Shown: positions 25,890 through 34,562 of the stretch, piece after piece
Layout: each line of letters opens with the position of its first letter
Numbering within the stretch: the first letter of the stretch is position 1
NCBI RefSeq assembly: GCF_014764505.1
Contig: NZ_JACXWX010000043.1
Span: 1 to 38,451 of the forward strand
Source: Phormidium tenue FACHB-886
GTDB lineage: Bacteria > Cyanobacteriota > Cyanobacteriia > Elainellales > Elainellaceae
Direction of reading: 5' to 3'
Length of the DNA: 38,451 nt
Position numbers and translations under genes: made by a program
The notes under the pieces: model-generated
What the model was told of the DNA's origin: nothing
Seen by the model: only the letters and a program-made list of their open reading frames with translations
Databases searched by the model: none

Positions 25890-25940
25890 ATCAAACATCT
25901 TTATATCTATCGATTTACCGTATTTTGATGAATGTTTGAT
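25890..25940. promoter_or_regulatory. shared sulfur-gene motif inside a 9-bp inverted repeat
   Basis: The core CTATCGATTTACCGTA (25907-25922) is centred between ATCAAACAT (25890-25898) and ATGTTTGAT (25932-25940), giving a nested dyad. The motif and its TATAT flank match the site at 13799-13820 at 20 of 21 positions. It lies about 203 bp upstream of the OsmC start codon. The remaining bases to 26114 show no gene. Confidence 0.6.
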
Positions 25941-26114
25941 TTACTGGGGTTACCCTTTGCCCCAAGATTTGCTCAATTAAGTCGACCCGAATCTGTAGCA
26001 TTCAGCTTTGGTAGGTAGCTAAAGAGAGGTTAAAGGGCAGATCATAGGCAGTAGCAAACTCCAAAGACAAGATACTTCTGTTTTAATTAGATAGATTGTT
26101 CTATTTACATCACC

Positions 26115-26651
26115 ATGACTGACATTACCACATCCACTCAAACGCCACTCCGTCCGGTTAGCAAGACAGGGCTAGAAAATTTGGCGGCAACAGCAAAAGC
26201 GAACCCCAATGTAGTCAAGTCTTTAAAGATCAAAACTGTTTGTGAAGGGCAGTTTCGCAATCTCAATTATGTGCGCGACTTACCCGCCCATGTGATTGAT
26301 GAACCTCCCGGTTTGCTCGGACAAGATACGGCTCCAAACCCTTCTGAGGCGGTGCTAGCGGCGCTGGGTTCTTGCCTCTCGGTGGGGATACATGCCAACG
26401 CCATCGTACGGGGCATTACCCTAACCAAGCTGGAGCTGGAGCTAGAAGGCGACATTAACATCACTGGCGTTTGGGGAATTGGGGATTTAGCCGAAAAGCG
26501 ACTGGGCTTTACTGATATTCGCGTCAAGGTCGATATCGAAGGCGATGCTAGTCGCGAAGCCTTAGATGATCTGGTGGCTCATGCCAATGTCTGGTCACCC
26601 GTCGCGAATACGCTTCGCAACCCAGTTAATCTGGCAGTTTCGCTGGCTTAA
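26115..26651 (+). CDS. OsmC-family protein
   Basis: A 178-residue OsmC/Ohr-superfamily protein. It contains the reactive Cys in the block ALGSCLSVGIHANAIVRGI and the C-terminal HANVWSPVANTLRNPV. In OsmC and Ohr peroxidases the second block has a Cys (CPV); here it is Ser (SPV), which puts the protein in the single-Cys branch and makes classic dithiol peroxide reduction unlikely. It is first in a run of five genes for organosulfur capture and may handle thiol or persulfide by-products (inference). No good ribosome-binding site precedes the ATG. Confidence 0.88.
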   Translation: MTDITTSTQTPLRPVSKTGLENLAATAKANPNVVKSLKIKTVCEGQFRNLNYVRDLPAHVIDEPPGLLGQDTAPNPSEAVLAALGSCLSVGIHANAIVRGITLTKLELELEGDINITGVWGIGDLAEKRLGFTDIRVKVDIEGDASREALDDLVAHANVWSPVANTLRNPVNLAVSLA

Positions 26652-26671
26652 GCGATCGCTCGTTTACTGAT

Positions 26672-26744
26672 GAAGCCAGACTGTGTGGATCAAGACTGTG
26701 TGGATCAGAAAGAAGATTGCCTTTCTGCCTCGGAGTCTGGCTTC
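26672..26744 (+). repeat. intercistronic hairpin with internal 15-bp tandem duplication
   Basis: GAAGCCAGACT (26672-26682) pairs perfectly with AGTCTGGCTTC (26734-26744). Between the arms, AGACTGTGTGGATCA is repeated twice in tandem (26678-26692 and 26693-26707), and a smaller stem CAGAAAG/CTTTCTG lies inside. There is no following T-run, so mRNA processing or stabilisation between osmC and the next gene is more likely than termination. Confidence 0.5.
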
Positions 26745-26780
26745 TAGAAACGCTTTTACCATTCTCGTTGAGATGAACCG

Positions 26781-27950
26781 ATGCAGGTTGCTTCCCTACA
26801 CAGTCCCATTCACAAAGTAGAAGAACTGCCCACAGTGACCCCGTTACTGGCGGCGTTAAAAGTTGCGATCGCCGAACAGCTTGCACCCCAAGTGCAAGCG
26901 ATCGACGAAGAGGGGGTGTATCCCCGTGAGTTTATGCAGCGGGTTGGTGCGTTGGGTGGATTTGCTCAAGCGATCGCCCCTCATTTAGATCAATCAGGTC
27001 ACGGGTTAAAGGCGGCGATTCAAGTGATTGAAGCGGTTTCAGCCGAATGCTTGTGTACTGGGTTTATGACTTGGTGTCAGATTGCCTGCACCTGGTATTT
27101 GCAAAACAGTGACAATGCTCATCTGAAGGCGCATTTGTTGCCGCAGGTTGCTTCTGGAAAGCTGCTTGGAGGCACGGGCTTGTCCAACCCTATGAAGCAT
27201 TTTGCAGCGATTGAGAAAATTGCCTTGACTGCTGAGCGACGACCAGGCGGTTATGTGCTGAATGGTCTCTTACCGTGGGTATCTAATATCGGCAGTGGAC
27301 ACCCGTTTGGGATTGCTGCCAAGCTGGCTGAAGGAGATGACTACTTAATGGCGATCGTCTCCGATTCATTTAAAGGCTTATCACTGCGCCAAAATGCTCA
27401 CTTTATCGCGCTAGAGGGTAGCGGTACCTTTAGCTGCGTTTTTAACGATGTATTTGTGCCCGATGAATGGGTCTTAGCAGCGCCTTGCGATGCCTATGTG
27501 CAGCGGATTCGCCCTGGTTTTATTCTGACTCAAGTGGGGATGGGTTTAGGCTTGGTCACCGATTGTATTGCTCTACTGGAGCGCTATCGTTCTCGGTTGG
27601 GTCATGTCAATCAGTTTCTTGATGATCAACCTGAAGACCTCGCGGCAGAACTCTCGATCGCCCGTTCCAAAACCTACACCCTGGCAGATCAGTTGAGTCA
27701 GCCCGATGTTCAGATTACCCCTGCTTTGCTCAAAGAGGTGATTCAAGTACGCATCGCCGCGTCGGAGCTGTCGTTACGAGCGGCAAATGCTGCCATGCTG
27801 CACGCGGGGGCACGAGCGTATTTGCAGGGTTCTAAACCCGCCAGACGGTTGCGAGAAGCTTACTTTGTGGCGATCGTCACGCCTGCGATTAAACAACTCA
27901 AGAAGATGTTGCATCACCTGGAGCCAGAGAGCAGAAGGGAAACGTTTTGA
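26781..27950 (+). CDS. acyl-CoA-dehydrogenase-fold flavin monooxygenase (SfnC/DszC-like)
   Basis: A 389-residue protein of the acyl-CoA dehydrogenase superfamily: LARGE N-terminal helical domain, GGTGLSNPMKHFAAIEKIALTAERRPGGYVLNGLLPWVSNIG in the middle beta domain, and a C-terminal helical bundle with KEVIQVRIAASELSLRAANAAMLHAGARAYLQG. Members linked to sulfonate transporters (SfnC, DszC type) use reduced flavin and oxygen on sulfones or thiophenes rather than dehydrogenating acyl-CoA. The link to OsmC and an Ssu-type transporter supports that reading, but the substrate is unproven. A separate flavin reductase is not seen here. Confidence 0.85.
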   Translation: MQVASLHSPIHKVEELPTVTPLLAALKVAIAEQLAPQVQAIDEEGVYPREFMQRVGALGGFAQAIAPHLDQSGHGLKAAIQVIEAVSAECLCTGFMTWCQIACTWYLQNSDNAHLKAHLLPQVASGKLLGGTGLSNPMKHFAAIEKIALTAERRPGGYVLNGLLPWVSNIGSGHPFGIAAKLAEGDDYLMAIVSDSFKGLSLRQNAHFIALEGSGTFSCVFNDVFVPDEWVLAAPCDAYVQRIRPGFILTQVGMGLGLVTDCIALLERYRSRLGHVNQFLDDQPEDLAAELSIARSKTYTLADQLSQPDVQITPALLKEVIQVRIAASELSLRAANAAMLHAGARAYLQGSKPARRLREAYFVAIVTPAIKQLKKMLHHLEPESRRETF

Positions 27951-27984
27951 GTTTTGAATACTGCGTAACCGTACATCATGCCTT

Positions 27985-28806
27985 ATGAATGAGCCATTTA
28001 TCGCCTCTTTAGCGGACGCACCTCGGCACACGCAGGAGGTTCCCCTGCTTGCTGTGCAGCATTTACAAAAACGGTATCAGACGCGCCAGGGGCTTTTGAC
28101 TGCCTTTGATGGAATTAACCTTCAGATACAAGCAGGAGAGGTTGTTTGTTTACTGGGAGCGAGCGGCTGTGGGAAGTCCTCGCTGCTGGCGACGATCGCA
28201 GGTTTACAGACTGCCGATCACGGGGATATTTACCTGAACGGAAACTCGCTGCACAGGAGCCATCCTCAAGTCGGTGTGGTGTTTCAAGACCCGTGCCTGT
28301 TGCCGTGGCTGACGGTAGCGCAAAATATTGCGTTTGGGCTAACGCTGAAGCAGGTGCCGTCGCTGTCTAAATTAGAGGTGCGATCGCGCGTTGCTAGTGC
28401 GATCGCGCAGGTTGGGCTACAGGGATTTGAGCGCAGCTATCCCCATCAGCTGTCGGGTGGTATGGCGCAGCGGGTGGCGTTGGCAAGAACGCTGGCGCGC
28501 CGTCCCTACCTGCTGCTGCTGGATGAACCCTTCAGCGCCTTGGATGCCATTACACGTCTGGATATGCAGACCCTACTGCTCAAAATCATTGCCCAACAGC
28601 AAACGACCGTCCTGATGGTCACTCATGACATTGACGAAGCGCTACTGCTGGGCGATCGCGTGTTGTTGATGGCACGTCACCCAGGGCGCATTGAGCGGGA
28701 ATGGAGTGTTACCCAGCCCAAACCCCGCTTTCAGCAAGCTCATGCCCTGGCAGATATTCGCTTTACTATCCTGGAGGCATTAGCCACGGTGATGGAGAGC
28801 CACTAA
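27985..28806 (+). CDS. ssuB: ABC transporter ATP-binding protein, SsuB/TauB type
   Basis: A 273-residue importer ATPase with Walker A GASGCGKSS, Q-loop VFQDPCLLPWLTV, signature LSGGMAQRVALAR, Walker B LLLLDEPFSALD and the switch His in VTHDIDEAL. The DPCLLPW block and DEALLLGDRVLLM are typical of the nitrate/sulfonate/taurine group. It is flanked by the monooxygenase 34 bp upstream and its cognate binding protein 32 bp downstream. The gene symbol denotes the family; the transported compound could be another organosulfur molecule. Confidence 0.92.
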   Translation: MNEPFIASLADAPRHTQEVPLLAVQHLQKRYQTRQGLLTAFDGINLQIQAGEVVCLLGASGCGKSSLLATIAGLQTADHGDIYLNGNSLHRSHPQVGVVFQDPCLLPWLTVAQNIAFGLTLKQVPSLSKLEVRSRVASAIAQVGLQGFERSYPHQLSGGMAQRVALARTLARRPYLLLLDEPFSALDAITRLDMQTLLLKIIAQQQTTVLMVTHDIDEALLLGDRVLLMARHPGRIEREWSVTQPKPRFQQAHALADIRFTILEALATVMESH

Positions 28807-28838
28807 ACCGTTCCAATTCTTTCATTCAGGAGCTGATC

Positions 28839-30104
28839 ATGGCTTGGTCTAACGTCTGCGCTTGCTGCGGCATGAGTCGCCGCGACTTTTTGAAATTGTC
28901 CGGATTATTTTCCACCTCGCTGGGTTTAACCCTGACAGCCGGTGGATGCCAATCGACCACTCCCCAAGCGGGCACAAGTCCCAGTCTTAACACCAGCGCT
29001 AACGCCAGCCCTAGCACCAGTGTCAGTGCTGACCAACCTGTAAAGATTGGCTACTTACCAATCACGGATGCATCTCCTCTGCTGATTGCCCATGCCAAAA
29101 AGTTATACGAAGCGGAAGGGTTAACCGCAGAACCACCGCGCTTGTTTCGCTCCTGGGCGCAAGTAGTAGAGGCTTTTCTGGCGCGTCAGGTGAATGTTGT
29201 CCATGTGTTGTCGCCAATGACGGTTTCACTCCGCTACGGGCGCAACTTTCCCGCCAAAGTAGTGGCATGGAACCACACCAATGGCTCAGCGCTCACCGTA
29301 ACACCTGATATAGAAACGCCAAAAGACCTGGGTGGCAAGACGATCGCCGTTCCCTTTTGGTATTCCATTCACAACGTTGTGCTGCAACAGGTGTTAAAGA
29401 AAGAAGGCTTAACGGTGATCCGTAAGCCCAAAGATACAGCAGTTGCTGCCAATGAAGTGAATTTGGTAGTGTTGCCACCTCCGGATATGGTTTCGGCACT
29501 GGCAACTAAAGCGATCGGGGGTTACATTGTGGCAGAACCATTTAATGCGGTGGCTGAGACCTTGGAAAAGGGCAAAATTCTCAGATTTACGGGCGATGTC
29601 TGGAAAGATCATGCCTGCTGTGTGGTCTTTCTCCACGAAGAAGATACAACTCAGCGCCAAGAGTGGACGCAAGGGGTGGTGAATGCCATCGTCAAAGCGC
29701 AGGCATGGATTCGAAATAATCGTGAAGAAACCGCTCAGATTCTGTCGAAAGATGGCAGTGGTAAATACACTCCCCATGCGCTGCCTGCTCTTGAGCGGAC
29801 TCTTACCTATTACGACAAAGAGTTTTACGGTAAACAGGGAGCCATTCAGCATCCCGACTGGGGCATTAACCGGATCGATTTTCAACCGTATCCGTTCCCT
29901 TCTTATACCGAGGAGCTGGTGCGGGTACTCAAGGAAACCCAGGTCGAGGGCGATACATCATTCTTGCAGGCGCTTGATCCTAAAGAAGTTGCCATCGATC
30001 TGGTTGATGATTCCTTTGTCAAAAAGGCATTGCAACAGGTCGGTGGGCTGCCAGCCTTTGGTCTGAAGGATAATTTCTCACGGTCTGAGACGATCGCGAT
30101 CTAA
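28839..30104 (+). CDS. Tat-type substrate-binding lipoprotein, SsuA/NMT1-like
   Basis: A 421-residue periplasmic binding protein. The N-terminus has a Cys cluster (CACCG, residues 7-11), a twin-arginine signal SRRDFLKLSG (Arg14-Arg15) and a lipobox-like TAGGC (Cys37), followed by a Ser/Asn/Thr/Ala-rich linker. The binding domain shows VKIGYLPITDASPLLIAHAKKLYEAEGL and DLGGKTIAVPFWYSIHNVVLQQVLKKEG, as in NMT1/SsuA-type proteins. The AGGAG ribosome-binding site just before 28839 fixes the start; the frame is open for 46 codons upstream over the end of ssuB. The partner ATPase and permease flank it. Confidence 0.92.
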   Translation: MAWSNVCACCGMSRRDFLKLSGLFSTSLGLTLTAGGCQSTTPQAGTSPSLNTSANASPSTSVSADQPVKIGYLPITDASPLLIAHAKKLYEAEGLTAEPPRLFRSWAQVVEAFLARQVNVVHVLSPMTVSLRYGRNFPAKVVAWNHTNGSALTVTPDIETPKDLGGKTIAVPFWYSIHNVVLQQVLKKEGLTVIRKPKDTAVAANEVNLVVLPPPDMVSALATKAIGGYIVAEPFNAVAETLEKGKILRFTGDVWKDHACCVVFLHEEDTTQRQEWTQGVVNAIVKAQAWIRNNREETAQILSKDGSGKYTPHALPALERTLTYYDKEFYGKQGAIQHPDWGINRIDFQPYPFPSYTEELVRVLKETQVEGDTSFLQALDPKEVAIDLVDDSFVKKALQQVGGLPAFGLKDNFSRSETIAI

Positions 30105-30184
30105 CGTGCCATGTTTGTGGCAGCGTTGCTTGCAACATCCCGACAGATTTGTTCTCAGAATTAATTGCGCCAGGATTACCACAA

Positions 30185-30967
30185 ATGACATCCACATTCA
30201 CACCTTCAACAGGTACTTTTCGCTTTAAGGTGCCGCTACCGCTGCTGGGTCTCATCGGTGGCACTTTGATTTGGTGGCTGTTAACGACACCGCTCTGGCA
30301 TCGTGACCCGATTGTGGCGGATTTTTCTCCTGAACGCACGATCCCCGCTCTGGTGCAACTCTTCAGCACAGGCACTATCTTTCCCCATATCCAAACCAGC
30401 TTACGACGGGTTTTTGTGGGACTAGCGGCGGCAATCGCGATTGGGGTACCACTGGGGTTGCTGATCGGTTTGTCCCGATCCTTGGAACGCTCTACCTCGG
30501 CTCTCTTGCAATTTATTCGAATGATTTCGCCCCTCTCCTGGATGCCGATTGCAGTGATGGCATTGGGTATTGGGGATTTACCCGTTTATTTTTTGCTCAC
30601 CATTGCAGCCGTGTTTCCCATCTTGCTCAACACCACAGCGGGAGTTCATGCGGTAGATCGCCGTTGGTTACTGTTGGCGCGCAGTTTGTGTGCCACCCAA
30701 TGGGAAACCACTTGGCGGGTCATCATGCCTGCAATCGCGGCACATATACTGACCGGGCTGCGGTTGGCGATTGGCATTATCTGGCTGGTGCTGGTGCCTG
30801 CTGAAATGTTGGGCGTGAGTGCAGGATTGGGCTACTATATCCTTGATACTCGCGATCGCCTTGCCTATCCTGAGCTGATGGCAGTAATTCTCATCATTGG
30901 TGCGATCGGCTATGGGTTGGACGGTTCGCTGCGGTTCGCTCATCAGCGATGGACCCACCAACGGTAA
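30185..30967 (+). CDS. ssuC: ABC transporter permease, SsuC/TauC type
   Basis: A 260-residue permease with about six membrane segments. It contains FVGLAAAIAIGVPLGLLIGLSRSLERS, the loop AVDRRWLLLARSLCATQWETTWRVIMPA that contacts the ATPase, and LGYYILDTRDRLAYPELMAVILIIG, all typical of sulfonate and nitrate permeases. I place the start at the ATG at 30185 (AGGA 10 bases upstream) instead of a TTG 12 codons earlier. It ends the transporter set and is 132 bp ahead of the TetR regulator. Confidence 0.92.
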   Translation: MTSTFTPSTGTFRFKVPLPLLGLIGGTLIWWLLTTPLWHRDPIVADFSPERTIPALVQLFSTGTIFPHIQTSLRRVFVGLAAAIAIGVPLGLLIGLSRSLERSTSALLQFIRMISPLSWMPIAVMALGIGDLPVYFLLTIAAVFPILLNTTAGVHAVDRRWLLLARSLCATQWETTWRVIMPAIAAHILTGLRLAIGIIWLVLVPAEMLGVSAGLGYYILDTRDRLAYPELMAVILIIGAIGYGLDGSLRFAHQRWTHQR

Positions 30968-31099
30968 GCTATTTCGAGAGGCAGTGCTATCTGACTGCGA
31001 TCGCTCGCAAAGCTGGAATCTATCCCGCTGATCATGAATTGAACGTCAACCTGGAGTATGCTCATTTCCAGGACACTGCTGATGAGGAGTCATGCCTTC

Positions 31100-31735
31100 A
31101 TGGTTAATCTTAAACGGACTCGTGAAGATGTGCTGCTTGCCGTTTTAGATTTGATCCATCGGCAAGGGTTTCACTCGACGGGACTCAAAGAGTTACTAAC
31201 CAGCAGCGGCGTTTCATCAGGCAGTTTCTATAACTATTTTGCCTCGAAGGATGAACTGGGTCATGCATTGATTGATTTTAAATGGAGCAAACTCAAGTCG
31301 CTCCTTTTTGGCGTGAACCAATCGGATGCGATCGCTCATCTGTTTCAGATGATTGATAAATTAGAAGCCATTCATCAAGCAGAAGATCCCTGTGCGGGTT
31401 GCTTTCTTGGCAATCTCATTGTGGAACTAGTTGAGCATAATCCCAGCTTTCGCCCACATCTGATTCAAGTGTTTGATGAGTGGCAGCACGAAATTGCCAA
31501 GTTGCTTCATGCGGGGCGTGCTCAACTGAAGCCAGAGATTGATCCAGACAGACTAGCTCAGCAGTTTTTAAGCGCGATCGAGGGAGCCTTACTGCTCGGA
31601 CGCTTATACGACGACCCAGAGCGCTTACAGCACTGTCTTGATGGTTGTCGTTATTTATTAAAGGTTTCTCTACGCAATGAACTAGAAATGGCATTGGGTC
31701 AAGACTTTGCCGATAATTTCAAGCATACGAGATGA
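31100..31735 (+). CDS. TetR-family transcriptional regulator
   Basis: A 211-residue regulator. The N-terminal HTH is KRTREDVLLAVLDLIHRQGFHSTGLKELLTSSGVSSGSFYNYFASKDEL, the classic TetR layout, and the ligand-binding C-terminal domain has the GCFLGNLIVELVEHNPSFRPHL pattern of the AcrR/YcdC-like branch. The ATG at 31100 has AGGAG 10 bases before it; an ATG at 31058 has a GGAG too close to be used well. It lies downstream of the ABC permease and on the same strand, so it may be cotranscribed and control the operon; whether it binds the dyad at 25890-25940 is untested. Confidence 0.9.
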   Translation: MVNLKRTREDVLLAVLDLIHRQGFHSTGLKELLTSSGVSSGSFYNYFASKDELGHALIDFKWSKLKSLLFGVNQSDAIAHLFQMIDKLEAIHQAEDPCAGCFLGNLIVELVEHNPSFRPHLIQVFDEWQHEIAKLLHAGRAQLKPEIDPDRLAQQFLSAIEGALLLGRLYDDPERLQHCLDGCRYLLKVSLRNELEMALGQDFADNFKHTR

Positions 31736-31787
31736 TGGCATAAGTATCGCCGATCTTCCCTATTGAAGTTGTCAAGTCCTAGTACGA

Positions 31788-31916
31788 CAGTTGTAGATAA
31801 TTTTTTGGAGTTGAAAGCCTCACTTAACCGTCATAATTTCTTTAACTTCTGGATTCAGAGAATAAAAACAAACCTAAAAATTGGTGCATTTAGTTATCTA
31901 CAACTGCAATATTTAG
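31788..31916. mobile_element. candidate MITE with ends like the IS701 relic
   Basis: CAGTTGTAGATAA at 31788-31800 and its perfect inverted copy at 31894-31906 enclose a non-coding AT-rich stretch. The right end, 31895-31916, matches at 21 of 22 positions the terminus just beyond the IS701-family relic (complement of 7550-7571). It therefore looks like a small non-autonomous element mobilised by that IS family. No clear target duplication is seen. The stretch 31736-32015 contains nothing else. Confidence 0.5.
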
Positions 31917-32015
31917 GTTCCATTCATAAAACTACCCGAAGACCAGCGGGATGGATGACTGTTCCGTTGAGTTCAACTCGGCTGCTATACCTATAAGCGA
32001 ATCAGAAATTACTGA

Positions 32016-33899
32016 TTATGTAAATATATTCAGCTCATTTAGGTTTCCTTCAGCTTCAACAACGCCATTTTCAAGAACAATAATCTGATCTGCTTCACGT
32101 AAAACAAAAGGTCGGTGGGAAATGACAAGGTAAGTAGGAGTATAGGGACGGATAGTTGGATGGGTAGTTGGTTGGATCAGCGGAGAGGAACGTTTGAGTG
32201 CGAACAGGCTTGACCAAAGTTTCTGTTCAGTTTCAAGGTCAAGGGCACTAGAGAGATCATCGAAGACAAGCAGTTCTGGTCGCCTGACTAACATCCGAGC
32301 GGCAGCAGTACGTTGCTGTTGCCCACCAGAGAGGCGCATTCCTTTAGAGCCGATAAGGGTATTGAGTCCTTCTGGCATAGCAGCAAGATCGCGATCCAGA
32401 GCAGCAAGGGCGATTGCTTCCCTTAATTCTGCTTCACCAATCTGCCATCCCAGCAGTAAATTCTCTTGTAGCGTATTGCTAAATAATTGCGGCACCTGCG
32501 GTGTATAAGCACTGTGCGGGGGAATAAAAAATTGGTCAGGACGATCGATGCGCGTTCCGTTCCAATAAATTTCTCCAGATTGCATAGGCAGTAATCCTAA
32601 CAGAACTCGCAGCAATGTCGTTTTGCCGGAGCCTACACGTCCCGTAATAACAGTCAGACTTCCTCGTTTGAGCGTCAGATTGATATTAGTTATGCCACGA
32701 TCGCTGCCTGGATATCGATAAGTCAGATGGGCTACTCTTAACTCCTCAAGAGTTGTATCCCGTGTCGGTTGAGCGATTGCAGGTAATTCAGGCACATATC
32801 CCCTTAAGTCAGGTAAATATAACGGAGCATATTCAACAATTCCTCCCTTCCCCTCCTGTTCTCCTGCTCTCTCCTCCTTAATCAACGCTGCCATTCGCTC
32901 AAATGAAACCTCAGTTTGCTTTGTTAGCGCTAAAAAACCACCTAAAAACCATAAAAAATCTGTTACGAACGCAAGATAATACACAAACAGAGCAAAATCA
33001 CCAACGTTGAAAGTACGATCGCTACTGCTAAAACCAGATTGAGCTGCAACTAATAGAATTAAGCCGGTTCCCAGGCTAACCAAATTCTCCAAACTTGAGT
33101 GGAGAACAGAGGTGAAAACTTGATCCTGCACCATGCGTTGACGGCATTGGTCACTGAGGCGATGCAGATGATTGAGAACAGTGGTTTCAGCTCCTGCAAC
33201 TTGAATTGCTTGTACAGCAGTAAAGATTTCTCCGACTAACCCGGTCACTTGCTGTGTTGCCTGACGACTGGCAGAGCGATAACGTTTGATGCGAGTTTCA
33301 GTATATTGAATTGCGAGGACGATCGCCACCAATGGTAAAAAAACAAACAGTGTTACCCTTGCATTGACCGTGAGAAGAATGATCAGGGAAACCAGTGCAA
33401 AAACGCCTGCTCCAAAAATTTCATTTGTTCCCACTACGTTATCTTCAACTTGCGCTGCATCATCTCGAAAAAAACTGATAACTTCACCGGGTGAAACTGT
33501 TTTACCGCCTCCAGCGAGTGGTTCTGACCCCGGACGTTGAAACAATTGCTTCAGTAGATTCCGTCGCAGCAGAGAACTTATCACAAAGCGATGCTGAGTT
33601 TTAGTAATACGTCCGGTAAAGATAGCAACAATGCGGGCAACCCCCACCGTTAACAATAATGCTATCCATATCAGTGGAGATTTCAGGAAGATAGGCTGAA
33701 TACTGCTTTCACTGGTTAAGGTATTAAAAAACTCACGAATAATTAAACCTGGTATAATAGGCAATCCCGCAATGAACATCCATAGAAAAGTATCCATTAA
33801 GTACAGCCCAAAAGCATAGCGAATCATTCGCCATAGCAGATGCCAAATTGAGAAATTGCCCATTATTATAAAATTTAACTGTTGTAAAATAGACTTCAT
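32016..33899 (-). CDS. ABC half-exporter with degenerate catalytic Walker B
   Basis: A 627-residue half-transporter: N-terminal six-helix permease domain (about 1-330) and ATPase domain (about 385-627). Walker A is GRVGSGKTT (Lys426), the signature LSGGQQQR is intact, and the H-loop is ISHRPF. Walker B reads LLVFDD (Asp547-Asp548), so the usual catalytic Glu is Asp. The other half-exporter (34563-36353) has the Glu but a changed signature (LSAGQ). This complementary pattern is what heterodimeric ABC exporters show. It is last in the iron-linked operon, 15 bp after the truncated MFS gene. The cargo is probably a siderophore or peptide-like compound (inference). Confidence 0.9.
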   Translation of the reverse strand: MKSILQQLNFIIMGNFSIWHLLWRMIRYAFGLYLMDTFLWMFIAGLPIIPGLIIREFFNTLTSESSIQPIFLKSPLIWIALLLTVGVARIVAIFTGRITKTQHRFVISSLLRRNLLKQLFQRPGSEPLAGGGKTVSPGEVISFFRDDAAQVEDNVVGTNEIFGAGVFALVSLIILLTVNARVTLFVFLPLVAIVLAIQYTETRIKRYRSASRQATQQVTGLVGEIFTAVQAIQVAGAETTVLNHLHRLSDQCRQRMVQDQVFTSVLHSSLENLVSLGTGLILLVAAQSGFSSSDRTFNVGDFALFVYYLAFVTDFLWFLGGFLALTKQTEVSFERMAALIKEERAGEQEGKGGIVEYAPLYLPDLRGYVPELPAIAQPTRDTTLEELRVAHLTYRYPGSDRGITNINLTLKRGSLTVITGRVGSGKTTLLRVLLGLLPMQSGEIYWNGTRIDRPDQFFIPPHSAYTPQVPQLFSNTLQENLLLGWQIGEAELREAIALAALDRDLAAMPEGLNTLIGSKGMRLSGGQQQRTAAARMLVRRPELLVFDDLSSALDLETEQKLWSSLFALKRSSPLIQPTTHPTIRPYTPTYLVISHRPFVLREADQIIVLENGVVEAEGNLNELNIFT

Positions 33900-33914
33900 C
33901 GGAAATAAGCTAGA

Positions 33915-34529
33915 TTAATAGAAAAAGGTTGAGGGTAGACTACGGAGTTTACAATGCTGTCTAATGATTAACAGAACGATTAACCCCACGACTGCTGGAA
34001 CCACTAAGATTGCAAATCCAGGTTGATAGCGCTGGTGCCATGCCAAGATCGCTGCCACTGCCAACGGACCTGATACAGCTCCAATTTGATCCAGAGCTTC
34101 GTGTAACCCAAAACCGAATCCTCCACCGACCCGCATAGCGGCATGAGATAGCAAAACATCACGGGGAGAGGTACGAATTGCCTTTCCAGTACGTTCTGCT
34201 AGCAGGAGCAGCGCTGCCGTTTCCCATCGTCCTGCTAAAGCGAGCAGTGGCATAGCGGCAGTATTGATCGCATATCCCAGTGTGGTCAAGCTCCAATACT
34301 GCCGAGTTTTATCACTTAAGTAGCCAGTGAGCAGACGCAATCCAAATCCAATTAATTCACCCACTCCGGCAATGAGTCCTACAACTGTGCCACTCGCTCC
34401 CAAAAAGCCGAGATATGCACCAGAAATACTGCGTCCGCCTTCATAGGTTGCATCAGCGCAGAGACTAACAATGCCAATGAAAATGACGAACTTGAGAGCT
34501 TGTTTCTCTACCGCTTTTTCTTCAACCAT
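33915..34529 (-). pseudogene. MFS transporter, N-terminal half only
   Basis: A 204-residue frame with six or so membrane segments: FIGIVSLCADATYEGGRSISG, GVGELIGFGLRLLTGYLSDKT, ERTGKAIRTSPRDVLLSHA, GFGLHEALDQIGAVSGPL. The D(K/R)T loop and GKAIRTSPRD motif are typical of major facilitator proteins near 400 residues. Here the frame stops after the sixth helix with a short unrelated-looking end (KLRSLPSTFFY), and the next gene begins 15 bp later, so the C-terminal half has been deleted. It may still be made but should not transport alone. Confidence 0.75.
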
Positions 34530-34562
34530 TCTTTTACTTTTGCACCCCTGAGGTTCTAAGTT

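Noticed and set aside
26115-26651. Loss of the second OsmC cysteine as a novel variant
   Set aside because: Single-Cys OsmC-like proteins with SPV at this place are a known branch, so it is noted in the annotation but is not a discovery.
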